The notes beneath the pieces are model-generated. The model ran no database searches. It was given only the letters and a program-made list of their open reading frames with translations, and was not told the origin of the DNA. Below are positions 37,526-44,873 of a stretch of 64,000 nucleotides of DNA, one piece after another (within the stretch, counting starts at the first letter, position 1; the number at the start of each line of letters is the position of its first letter). The translations under genes were made by a program, and so were the position numbers. This DNA is from Variovorax sp. WDL1 (GTDB lineage Bacteria > Pseudomonadota > Gammaproteobacteria > Burkholderiales > Burkholderiaceae_C). The stretch covers positions 1 to 64,000 of the forward strand of contig NZ_LMTS01000087.1 in NCBI RefSeq assembly GCF_001541225.1, given 5' to 3'.

Positions 37526-38176
37526 TTACCGGCGGATGCTGCGGGCGTTCTTCTCTGGCGTCCCCGATAGAACGGCCTCGAGCGCGGGCCATTTTTTGCG
37601 TGCGGCTATCTCTTCTCTCCACAGTTCATGCACCATTTCTTCGACGGGGCGCAAAAGCAGTTGACGCTGCGGCATCTCGCCGAAGATGCCCCAGTAGCCC
37701 GTCTCGAGTACGCGCGTCGTGACAAAGTCCAGGTCGAAGGGTATGCCCACATAGGCGCACTCCTCCGGGTTCTCCCACGTCGGGTCGACGACGGTTCCGT
37801 CGTGGGTAACACACCAGGCGTGGGCTGTCGCCATGGCAGATAGCGCATAGCCCTCGACGTAGACAAACCTGTCGGGGAACTCTGTCGCAAGCTGGGCGGC
37901 GTTGCAGAAGCACTGCCTCTTCACGGCATTTCGCGCGATATCTCTCGGGTAGGGCGCCGCCTTGAAGACCTTGCCCCGATGCAGCACGTACACATACAGC
38001 ATCGCACCAAACGTCGCAAAGGACTGCAGCTGAGCGCGCAGAGTGGCCTCGGCTGGCGTGAGGGAGGAGGGCCAGTGCTCGAAGAAGGCTGCGGCAGTTG
38101 CATGCCGGCTGGCTACTTCGTCAATCTGCTGGTCGGCATCTGGGGCGGTTTGGTGGGGCATGAAGGGTCGTTGCAC
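37526..38176 (-). CDS. protease- or transglutaminase-like protein (216 aa)
   Basis: Read from GTG 38176 (AAGGGG site 4 nt upstream; ATG 38161 also possible). Pattern RQCFCNAAQLATEFPDRFVY … YALSAMATAHAWCVTHDGTV … VVDPTWENPEECAYVGIPFD places Cys, His and Asp in the order and spacing of papain/transglutaminase-fold enzymes (Cys at the start of a helix, His-Trp-Cys, then Asp-Pro-Thr-Trp). I infer a Cys-His-Asp catalytic triad; substrate unknown. Confidence 0.55.
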   Translation of the reverse strand: MQRPFMPHQTAPDADQQIDEVASRHATAAAFFEHWPSSLTPAEATLRAQLQSFATFGAMLYVYVLHRGKVFKAAPYPRDIARNAVKRQCFCNAAQLATEFPDRFVYVEGYALSAMATAHAWCVTHDGTVVDPTWENPEECAYVGIPFDLDFVTTRVLETGYWGIFGEMPQRQLLLRPVEEMVHELWREEIAARKKWPALEAVLSGTPEKNARSIRR

Positions 38177-38212
38177 TGGACCCCTTATTCTGCCTTGCCT
38201 GAATTACGTCGG

Positions 38213-38773
38213 TCACCGACGCCGAAGGGCGAAGGTGACGATGCCTGCGGCGACAGCGCCCTTGCTCTTTGCCTTCCCTGCATAGGAGTGAAGCCGCGCG
38301 AGCGCACTCTCCGCGCCGTCCGGGGATTTCCAGCCCATCATCTCGAACTTGAGGTCAGGAATCGCAGGCGTGCCGTTCGGCGCGGAGCGGACGTAGTCGG
38401 GTTTCAGGCCACCAAGGGCTCGCTTGTAGGCCTCGTAGGCTGCTTCAATCTTTGCCGGGTCATCGCTTCGATATTCAAGGGATGCGGCCACGAGGCCCTG
38501 CTCGGGGTCGAAATCGACGCCCCGAACCGAGAACTCGAACTCACCTAGGTTCAGCACCCGATGCGTAGGCGACTTGGCCGTCGTCCGCGACTCGAGCTCT
38601 TCGCGGGACATGCCGCGCCAAAAGCCAACCTGGGACTGCGTGAGGAGCTCGAACGCCGTCGAGTCGTCAGCCGCTGCGCTTAGGAGGCCTGCTGACGGAC
38701 CGCCTTGTGCATTCGCAACTGGAATGCCGCACGCGATGACGACGGCGAAGACGAGGGGGAGAAGGGATTTCAT
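38213..38773 (-). CDS. exported hypothetical protein (186 aa)
   Basis: Signal peptide MKSLLPLVFAVVIACGIPVANA with a good A-x-A site. Mature domain contains TQSQVGFWRGMSREELESRT and helical segments DPAKIEAAYEAYKRALGGLK. Periplasmic. CTATTC at 38806-38811 is the degenerate shared box; GGAAC Shine-Dalgarno. Unknown role. Confidence 0.65.
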   Translation of the reverse strand: MKSLLPLVFAVVIACGIPVANAQGGPSAGLLSAAADDSTAFELLTQSQVGFWRGMSREELESRTTAKSPTHRVLNLGEFEFSVRGVDFDPEQGLVAASLEYRSDDPAKIEAAYEAYKRALGGLKPDYVRSAPNGTPAIPDLKFEMMGWKSPDGAESALARLHSYAGKAKSKGAVAAGIVTFALRRR

Positions 38774-38849
38774 CGTTCAGTTCCGAAAGGGGTTGCTGTT
38801 GAATAGCGCGCGGCGCTTAAACGAGCGATTGGCATCGGCACTGGCCAGC

Positions 38850-38873
38850 AAAAAGCCCTGCATCGGCAGGGCT
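38850..38873 (-). terminator. intrinsic terminator
   Basis: AGCCCTGCC/GCAGGGCT stem and five T on the minus strand, after the 68-aa gene. Confidence 0.85.
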
Positions 38874-38891
38874 CTGTCGGGCTACGGCCGC

Positions 38892-39098
38892 TCAGGCGAC
38901 GTTGAAGCCGACCTTCCGGCTTTGAGCGATTGCCCGCAGACGTTGCACGACACGCACTACGGTCGTTAGCGCGTCCTTGCACAGGTGGAAGGCGTCGCTG
39001 AACGTGTAGCCGTCCTTCGTGCCACCTTGCGCGGCTGCCTGGGCAGCGAGCTGGCGCTCAAAATCATCAGTGAACTTCGGGCTGTGCGAGACGGGCAT
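38892..39098 (-). CDS. small hypothetical protein (68 aa)
   Basis: Starts MPVSHSPKFTDDFERQLAAQ; the C-terminal helix TTVVRVVQRLRAIAQSRKV is basic and could bind nucleic acid. Element at 39127 and terminator at 38850 frame it. Unknown function. Confidence 0.65.
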   Translation of the reverse strand: MPVSHSPKFTDDFERQLAAQAAAQGGTKDGYTFSDAFHLCKDALTTVVRVVQRLRAIAQSRKVGFNVA

Positions 39099-39126
39099 GA
39101 CGGTTGCTCCAAGTAGTAGAGGAAGG

Positions 39127-39143
39127 GTTTACCCTACGTATAG
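39127..39143 (-). promoter_or_regulatory. CTATAC-N2-AGGGTAAAC element
   Basis: Both boxes, spacer shortened to about 2. Confidence 0.5.
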
Positions 39144-39157
39144 CTCAGCGCTCAAAG

Positions 39158-40411
39158 TTAGCCCTCGCCTATAGAGTCGGAAATGCCGCCGGGGCCCGGG
39201 TCGCCAGGCATCGACCCTTTCCTTGCTTCCAACGGGGAGCCGAAGAGGTCGAAGTAGGTCTCTGGTGCCCTCTTTGCACTCGACAAAAGCACTGGCTCCA
39301 CGTATCCCCGGAACTTCTCGGACGCCCAGATGAACCTGTCAACCGGGTGGGCCTCCTCGCCAGGGAAATCGGCCAGGAAGTCGAGCGGTACTGCAGGAAT
39401 GCGCTCCACAAGCTCGAAGCGCCCGACCGTGTTTTGGCCGAGCAGTTGGCCGGACTCCAGGCACAGAAGCACGCCGGCGGGCATGCCGACCAACCGGGCT
39501 CGTTCATCGGTGGCCACGTTTTGAATCGGGACCACACCGCCGATGAATCCGAAGATGGCGTTCCCCGAGGAGGAAAAGCCGGGCTTGGCTTGGTCGAGCG
39601 CGAGGTAGAAGCGAACGAGCTCCGCCTTGATGGCCTTGAAATCTGCGGCGGGTACGAGGGTGGGGTCCAGCGTCCAGGTAAGGGCGGCCCATTGGCCTCC
39701 AAATCTGGCGTTGTCCCTTTCGAGCGCGAAAGGATTCGCCTGTGCCAGACCGCGCATGGCTGCGCCGTACTTGCGTACCAACCACTCGTCGTGCCAAAGC
39801 TCCTCAACACAAGAGGCGGCCAATCCGATTGGAACGCCGGCGTCCATCAACGGTAATAGGCCCTGCTCCCGCGACAGCCAGGAGCCACCGAAGGCTTCCA
39901 TGCCGGGGTGGAACACGAAGCACACGTCGGGCGTTGCCTCGCTCTGGGGGCGCTCCGCCCACCAGCTTGAAAGAGCATCCGCGGCGAGCTCTGCCGTAGG
40001 CAGGTTGCTCACAGCGTCTGCTCCGGCGCTCGTGATGATGCCGGACCGTTCGTTTGCCGAGCGAATGCTCGCGTTCTCTGTCCCCTGCTTCAGTTCCGGC
40101 CCGACTAACGTGACCCGCACCGTCATTTTTGGCCGTCCAAGCAACGTGGGCAGGTATTGGTACCAGCGACCTTCGTCCAGGCTGTCCGGGCCCTTCGCGG
40201 CGCCAGCAATCACGACATGGAGATGCGGACGCTCGAGCAAGGCGGGTACTTCCTGCGCAATCCACCGGGCGACCGTGGCGGGCGCCACGAGAACGGTCTG
40301 GAGAAATTCCTTCGGGAAGCGCTTCAGGCGCAGCCCAAGCGAGGCCTGCGTCACCTCGCGCAGGAGATGGCGCCAGGTGGAGTGGTCAAGGGCGGGGACG
40401 TGTGCGGGCAT
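39158..40411 (-). CDS. hypothetical protein (417 aa), weakly MSS51-like C-terminal pattern
   Basis: N terminus is a helical region (LREVTQASLGLRLKRFPKEF); the centre has GRPKMTVRVTLVGPELKQGT, CFVFHPGMEAFGGSW and LLPLMDAGVPIGLAASCVEE, a VGPEL...H-P-G-M pattern reminiscent of the C-terminal domain of MSS51/MYND-type proteins. The match is by eye only and should be treated as a lead. C-terminal Pro-rich tail. Soluble; function unknown. CTACAG box 29 nt upstream. Confidence 0.6.
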   Translation of the reverse strand: MPAHVPALDHSTWRHLLREVTQASLGLRLKRFPKEFLQTVLVAPATVARWIAQEVPALLERPHLHVVIAGAAKGPDSLDEGRWYQYLPTLLGRPKMTVRVTLVGPELKQGTENASIRSANERSGIITSAGADAVSNLPTAELAADALSSWWAERPQSEATPDVCFVFHPGMEAFGGSWLSREQGLLPLMDAGVPIGLAASCVEELWHDEWLVRKYGAAMRGLAQANPFALERDNARFGGQWAALTWTLDPTLVPAADFKAIKAELVRFYLALDQAKPGFSSSGNAIFGFIGGVVPIQNVATDERARLVGMPAGVLLCLESGQLLGQNTVGRFELVERIPAVPLDFLADFPGEEAHPVDRFIWASEKFRGYVEPVLLSSAKRAPETYFDLFGSPLEARKGSMPGDPGPGGISDSIGEG

Positions 40412-40440
40412 GTGAAGCGTAGGGAAGTGCTCGTTCGGTC

Positions 40441-40446
40441 CTGTAG
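40441..40446 (-). promoter_or_regulatory. CTACAG box
   Basis: GCTACAGGACCGA, 29 nt before ATG 40411; GGACC overlaps directly rather than after 5 nt. Confidence 0.45.
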
Positions 40447-40543
40447 CAAGGCCCTTTAGCCGGAGGCAGGGTTAAGGGGTGCTACGCCCAACAGGGGCGA
40501 GGCGGAGGAGCCTCGTACGCAGAAGCTATTTAAAGGGGCTTCG

Positions 40544-40563
40544 CTAAACGCTTCAGGAACAAC
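40544..40563 (+). promoter_or_regulatory. CTAAAC-N5-AGGAACAAC element
   Basis: Near-perfect copy 15 nt before ATG 40579; GGAG follows as Shine-Dalgarno. Confidence 0.65.
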
Positions 40564-40578
40564 CCCCTGGAGCTTTTG

Positions 40579-40938
40579 ATGACCGCTCTTTTTCACAAGG
40601 ATGTTTTTATGCCGGCGCGCCTGGCTGAGCCATGCCACCGTGGACCTCTGAGGTACACGAGGCACGCCCTCAATGAAGCCAACAGCGACCGGTACGGTAA
40701 GGTGACGTTGCTCCATGCCTTTATCCCGGAGCAAGCAACCCTCATCGAAACGGAAGCGGAAGACGGCCCCGACGGTCGAAATAGCCGCGTTGTCAAGCAA
40801 CTGTGGCGCTGCCCAATGGACGAGTATCGTGACCTAGTCATGGCGCTCCTGCCAGGGGGCGTCGTCAAGACAGTCTGGGTCAACTTGCGCTCTGACAAGC
40901 ATCGAACCCTCAACAAGGCTCGCTACGCTCGCCGCTGA
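40579..40938 (+). CDS. hypothetical protein (119 aa)
   Basis: Starts MTALFHKDVFMPARLAEPCH. Centre GPLRYTRHALNEANSDRYGK has the RYTRHALxEAxxDRYG look of small toxin- or DUF4258-like proteins, without further support. TTG one codon upstream is an alternative start. Own element and terminator. Unknown function. Confidence 0.65.
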   Translation: MTALFHKDVFMPARLAEPCHRGPLRYTRHALNEANSDRYGKVTLLHAFIPEQATLIETEAEDGPDGRNSRVVKQLWRCPMDEYRDLVMALLPGGVVKTVWVNLRSDKHRTLNKARYARR

Positions 40939-40947
40939 TGTTTTCCT

Positions 40948-40976
40948 GCTGCCCTCCCCGAGGGCAGCATTTTTTT
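40948..40976 (+). terminator. intrinsic terminator
   Basis: GCTGCCCTC/GAGGGCAGC stem and seven T. Confidence 0.9.
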
Positions 40977-40992
40977 GCTCGGGCGCAACGGC

Positions 40993-41451
40993 CTATGGTT
41001 GAGCTTGGCCCCAAAACGCGCTTGCAACTGCAGTGAGTGCCGAGGCTCGCCCGGCCCAAAACAAGCGCTCCGGCTCTGCCTCTGCTCGGGCTGCTTGGCA
41101 AGCTAGTTCATGCCAGGTTGGCCGCGCGAGGCTTTGCACCGCGCCTGCCAGCTGTTCCGCTTGCTCAGCCGCCCAATGCCACTGTGCAGGGAGCTGAAGC
41201 GCATGCTCGCCCGGCGCCTCAGGGACTTGCACGTGAGCCGGTAAGCCCGAATAGTCGTCTTCGAACTCCGAGGCCTCGGCTAAGCCTCCCGAGAGGAATT
41301 GGAAGACCAGATTGAGCCCGCTGTCGAAGCCGACGGAGAAAGGGTCAGGGGCTTCGCGCATGCTGATAGCGAGGGCAGAGCGAATCGCCCTGAGCTGGTC
41401 TTTACTCAGGCCGATGTCCGAAAGGTAGAGGGCGTATTCGCTGCGGAGCAT
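40993..41451 (-). CDS. hypothetical protein (152 aa), second in operon
   Basis: Starts MLRSEYALYLSDIGLSKDQL; helical, Ala/Glu-rich C-terminal half (WHWAAEQAEQLAGAVQSLAR). ATG lies 6 nt after the stop of the metallophosphoesterase gene, so probably one operon. No motif to assign. Confidence 0.65.
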   Translation of the reverse strand: MLRSEYALYLSDIGLSKDQLRAIRSALAISMREAPDPFSVGFDSGLNLVFQFLSGGLAEASEFEDDYSGLPAHVQVPEAPGEHALQLPAQWHWAAEQAEQLAGAVQSLARPTWHELACQAARAEAEPERLFWAGRASALTAVASAFWGQAQP

Positions 41452-41457
41452 GACTGC

Positions 41458-42228
41458 CTAAACCTCGACGACCATGGCAGGGTTGAAGTCGACGTTGAGG
41501 CTACGGGGGCCGCCGCGTGGGTTGCAGAGCACGCGTGTCGAGCCGACCATATAGTCGTGCGTTGCGTGCATGTGGCCGTGGACCCAAAGCTTGGCCATCG
41601 AGTTGCCCACGTACTCGTCCATGTCAGAGGCATAGGCCCCGTTGAGTGGTGAGTACCGGAAGCCCCGGGTGAGCGAACGTACGGACGGTGCGTGGTGCGT
41701 TATGACCACCACCTTCTCCGAGTAGGCGTTGGTCAATCCGCGGTCTAGCGCGCGCAGGCCTCGCTCATGCATCCGCACTGCGTCGTTCAAGCGAAGGTTC
41801 CTGGCGCTTCCCGTCCCATCGCCGATGCGGATGTACTGAAAGTCGCCCATGAGGTCCTGGGCGGCATGCTTGGCCAGCACGGACGACGCAGGGCCGTCAA
41901 TCTGAAAGTCGGACCACAGCGGAGTTCCGACGAATCGCACCCCCTGCAGCTCTACGGACTTGTTGTGCAGCAGGTAGACGTCGCCTGCGCACGCAATGCG
42001 GTGCATGTTCAGCAAGCGCTCCGAAATCACCCCGTCGTAGAAATCATGGTTCCCCGGCACGAAGAAGACGGGCTTCCCCGCAGTCTGGGCAAGCTCGACG
42101 CACCACACGGCGGAGCGTGCACCATCGTCGAAAAGGTCGCCGGCCACCACGATAGCGTCGGCTTCGGTGAGCGGCGCCGTCCAGGCTGCGCCGTCCATAT
42201 GGAGGTCGGAGAGGATTTGAAGGTTCAT
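41458..42228 (-). CDS. calcineurin-like metallophosphoesterase
   Basis: 256 aa. Metal-site motifs in order: SDLHMDG (D-x-H), VVAGDLFDD (GDxxD), FVPGNHDFYDG (GNHD), TPLWSDF, then VVVITHHAPSVR (H) and LWVHGHMHATHDYM (GHxH). All dinuclear-metal ligands are present. Compact single-domain UPF0046/YkuE-like phosphoesterase; substrate unknown. ATG 42228 gives the canonical start; CTACAC at 42252. Confidence 0.93.
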   Translation of the reverse strand: MNLQILSDLHMDGAAWTAPLTEADAIVVAGDLFDDGARSAVWCVELAQTAGKPVFFVPGNHDFYDGVISERLLNMHRIACAGDVYLLHNKSVELQGVRFVGTPLWSDFQIDGPASSVLAKHAAQDLMGDFQYIRIGDGTGSARNLRLNDAVRMHERGLRALDRGLTNAYSEKVVVITHHAPSVRSLTRGFRYSPLNGAYASDMDEYVGNSMAKLWVHGHMHATHDYMVGSTRVLCNPRGGPRSLNVDFNPAMVVEV

Positions 42229-42251
42229 GGCCGAGCTGGGAATCAGCTCTC

Positions 42252-42257
42252 GTGTAG
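42252..42257 (-). promoter_or_regulatory. CTACAC box
   Basis: CCTACACG, 23 nt before ATG 42228; box B degenerate (AGCTGAT). Confidence 0.5.
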
Positions 42258-42304
42258 GGCCGTGACTTATCCCCTGCTGCCCCTTCGGCGCACGGGCATA
42301 CCGA

Positions 42305-42326
42305 AAGGCAAGCCAAGGCTTGCCTT
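42305..42326. repeat. 10-bp inverted repeat AAGGCAAGCC/GGCTTGCCTT
   Basis: Long hairpin separated by two A, followed by GAAAAAGG on the plus strand; not next to a gene end on the plus strand, so operator or folding element is possible. Confidence 0.5.
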
Positions 42327-42400
42327 GAAAAAGGCGTGAAACCGCCATCACCCAGGATGGGTGGGGGAGGCGACGTGGGCGGGCGCGAGAGGCAGGCGTG

Positions 42401-42424
42401 AAAAAGGGCACCAAAAGGTGCCCC
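42401..42424 (-). terminator. intrinsic terminator
   Basis: GGGGCACC/GGTGCCC stem and five T on the minus strand. Confidence 0.85.
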
Positions 42425-42450
42425 GTGTTGAATGTTGGAGTACTTCCTGC

Positions 42451-42747
42451 TTAGTGGCCCGAAAAAAGCTCGCGAACGCCGCCGGACAGCTGCTCGAGAT
42501 GCACCCGCTCTTGACGGGTCAGCCGGGCAAGGCCACTCGAGTGCGGATTGCGGCGGGCATTGCTGCACAGGCCGCAGTTCGTATTTCCACAGTCCATTGC
42601 GTGGTGTTTGCGGAAGCGGCCACGCTGAACAGAAACGCGAGCGTCGTTAACGGCCGTGGCGCGAGACCTGGCGATTGCCACTTGGCGCTGGATGGCGACG
42701 GCATCGAGAAAGCGTCGTTGGGCGCGGCTGTTGGTCTGAACTTGCAT
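42451..42747 (-). CDS. small protein with zinc-finger-like Cys motif (98 aa)
   Basis: Starts MQVQTNSRAQRRFLDAVAIQ; basic helical half, then MDCGNTNCGLCSNARRNPHS, a Cys-x4-Cys-x2-Cys cluster typical of small zinc-ribbon-like proteins in bacteria. Strong AAGGAGA site. Divergent from the small ORF at 42820, sharing a palindromic CTATAG. Possible nucleic-acid binder. Confidence 0.7.
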   Translation of the reverse strand: MQVQTNSRAQRRFLDAVAIQRQVAIARSRATAVNDARVSVQRGRFRKHHAMDCGNTNCGLCSNARRNPHSSGLARLTRQERVHLEQLSGGVRELFSGH

Positions 42748-42774
42748 TAAATCTCCTTGGTGCAAAGCACGGAG

Positions 42775-42794
42775 GTTGTCCGTGCCACCTATAG
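42775..42794. promoter_or_regulatory. CTATAG-N6-CGGACAAC element, palindromic CTATAG shared by divergent genes
   Basis: The minus strand reads CGCTATAGGTGGCACGGACAAC. Because CTATAG is its own reverse complement, the plus strand reads CCTATAGCG towards the small ORF at 42820. Confidence 0.55.
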
Positions 42795-42819
42795 CGAACG
42801 CCCCTGTCCTCGCGGGACC

Positions 42820-42918
42820 ATGATGCGCGGTAGGAAGCGAGACGCCGAAAACCAAGCGCTGACAGCACTTGTGACCGCCGGGTTAGCCGCAGGGGCCTCA
42901 TCGGCGATGGCGGCCTAA
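42820..42918 (+). CDS. possible 32-aa small protein
   Basis: ATG ATG start at 42820 preceded by GGGACC and by the shared CTATAG box; MMRGRKRDAENQALTALVTA then GLAAGASSAMAA. Basic N terminus with a hydrophobic/Ala-rich half resembles a small membrane or exported peptide. No independent support. Confidence 0.4.
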   Translation: MMRGRKRDAENQALTALVTAGLAAGASSAMAA

Positions 42919-42968
42919 AGCTTCCGGTCCTCGCGCCGATAACCCATAGGCAACCCCTGAGATATCGA

Positions 42969-44714
42969 ATGCTGGCCCGCCGAATTCCCCTTCAATACGT
43001 CTTGGCCCTGTCGGCGTTCGTCGTGACCAGTGTCACCGTGGCCTTTGCCGTCTGGTCGGCCTGTTCCTCCCGTGAGCGCTCCATCGAAGAAGCATACAGG
43101 GAAGGGCAGCTCGTGGCCCAAAGCCTCTCCGGTCACCTGTCGGCCTCCTTGCGGGACGTAACGAACACGCTCCACGCCTCGGCTTCGGCCATCCGCGCAG
43201 AGGGCGGCTACCGCGCCCTCTCGCCCGCGAGGGTGCATCAAGCCATCGCACGCGAGGTGCTCGATAACGCCGTCATTGCGACCCTTCTGGCGGTGGGCCC
43301 GAATGGCGAGGTGGTCGCAAGTTCTGGGCGCGTCACCCCGCCTGACGCCTACTTCAAGGACTGCGAAACACTCGCCTACTTTAAGAAAACGCCCCTGGAC
43401 CGCGGGACCCACATCGGAGAGCCGCGGCGGGCGCCCGATGGCACCGAGTGGGTGCTGCCAATTTCCAAAGCGATTTACGACGACAAGGGGAAGTTTGGCG
43501 GCATGGTCATGGCGTTGGTCGACCTGCGCTACGTGCGGACTTTCTATCGCTCGTTGACCACCCGGCCCCACACGGTCCTTTCCCTGGTGAGCGACCGGGG
43601 AATCTTGCTGACACGTGTGCCATACACCGCCAGTACGGTCGGGGACAACCTTGCCGGAACCACCCTGCCTGTGGGCTCGTTCGGCGCCGAGGGCACATTC
43701 ACCATTCCGGCGGGCGTTGCCAAGGACGGTCGGGCCAAATTCGCGGCATACAGCCGTGTTCCCGGCCATCCGCTTATCGTGGCGGTCGGGCTGGACAGGA
43801 TTCAGGTGTTCAAAGCCTGGCGAGAGGTCACGCGCGGCGTCATCCTGTTCTGCACTGTGGGTCTGGTCTTCTTTTGGGCCATGTGTGCCGCAATCTTTGC
43901 CTGGCTACGCCGCCTGCGAGCCGAGGAGGAGCGTTTCGAACTTGCCGCAAGCGGGCTGCGCGAGGGCGTATTCGACTACAGCACCGAGCCCCGACGGTTC
44001 TATCGGTCACGCCAGCTCGCCAATCTTGCGGGCCACCGTGGTCCGACCTGGGGGAGAACGCTTGAAGCCTTCCTTGGCGCCCTCGCGCCTGAGGAAAAGC
44101 GCCGCGTCCTGCGACGATTCCTGTGGGCGACCCGAAATCGAGAGGGATTTCGTTTTGACGTGAGCATCGAGCGCAGCCTTGGCGGGGCTGATGTCCTCTT
44201 CGTATCGGGGCAGGTCGTCAAGGACGCTGCGGGTCAAATTGTCCGGGTATGCGGCATCGTTTGCGACATCACGGAACTTCGACGTGCCGAGACCGAGGCA
44301 AAACGATACGCCCGTCGCTACGGCGTCCTGTTTGAGCAGGCCAATGACGGCATCGCACTGTTTCGGGACGGCAAGTTGATGGAAGCGAACCCGAAGCTGC
44401 TTCGGATGCTCCGCATGAGCCGCGCCGATGAGCTTGCCGGATTTGACCCCTGGGACCTCGCCCCTCGGCTGCAACCGGATGGGCAGCTCTCGCGCGAGAT
44501 GGCCCTGAGCAAGATGCAATCGGCGCTTTCAGGGCTACCCGTGTATTTCACTTGGCGCGTGCGCCGCGTAGACGGCTCGGAATTCACCGTCAGCATCAGC
44601 CTGACGCTGGTGGCCGTCGACGGCGCGCCTCAGCTCCTTGCTCATGTGCGAGACGTGCGCCACATGCAAATCGACGAACGAGTCACCGAGCCCGGCGCAC
44701 TGCTCTCCCTTTAA
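42969..44714 (+). CDS. membrane sensor with Cache-type and PAS domains, no output domain
   Basis: 581 aa. Transmembrane helix 1 (YVLALSAFVVTSVTVAFAVW), an extracytoplasmic Cache/PDC-type sensor of about 230 residues (ARAHQ-like N part; DNAVIATLLAVGPNGEVVAS, PLDRGTHIGEPRRAPDGTEW), transmembrane helix 2 (GVILFCTVGLVFFWAMCAAI), then two PAS-like domains (FELAASGLREGVFDYSTEPR; YGVLFEQANDGIALFRDGKL), and a short tail (PGALLSL). No GGDEF, EAL, kinase or HTH follows, so output must be by partner. The related diguanylate-cyclase architecture normally continues with GGDEF here; this may be a truncation. Confidence 0.85.
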   Translation: MLARRIPLQYVLALSAFVVTSVTVAFAVWSACSSRERSIEEAYREGQLVAQSLSGHLSASLRDVTNTLHASASAIRAEGGYRALSPARVHQAIAREVLDNAVIATLLAVGPNGEVVASSGRVTPPDAYFKDCETLAYFKKTPLDRGTHIGEPRRAPDGTEWVLPISKAIYDDKGKFGGMVMALVDLRYVRTFYRSLTTRPHTVLSLVSDRGILLTRVPYTASTVGDNLAGTTLPVGSFGAEGTFTIPAGVAKDGRAKFAAYSRVPGHPLIVAVGLDRIQVFKAWREVTRGVILFCTVGLVFFWAMCAAIFAWLRRLRAEEERFELAASGLREGVFDYSTEPRRFYRSRQLANLAGHRGPTWGRTLEAFLGALAPEEKRRVLRRFLWATRNREGFRFDVSIERSLGGADVLFVSGQVVKDAAGQIVRVCGIVCDITELRRAETEAKRYARRYGVLFEQANDGIALFRDGKLMEANPKLLRMLRMSRADELAGFDPWDLAPRLQPDGQLSREMALSKMQSALSGLPVYFTWRVRRVDGSEFTVSISLTLVAVDGAPQLLAHVRDVRHMQIDERVTEPGALLSL

Positions 44715-44790
44715 TGCGTCGTTGCAGCGGGCCGTCAGGTCCCTCGCAGACCTTCCTTTTAGACCCGTACCCCCTTTTCATGGGCGGTTG

Positions 44791-44808
44791 CTAGACCGCG
44801 AAGGAACC
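44791..44808 (+). promoter_or_regulatory. CTAGAC-N5-AGGAACC element
   Basis: Perfect spacing; a 65-nt leader follows to ATG 44874. Confidence 0.6.
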
Positions 44809-44873
44809 ACATTTTTTGCGACCTCGCGTCGCCAACGAAAAGCCGGCACAGCCGGAACAAGGAAACAGGACGC

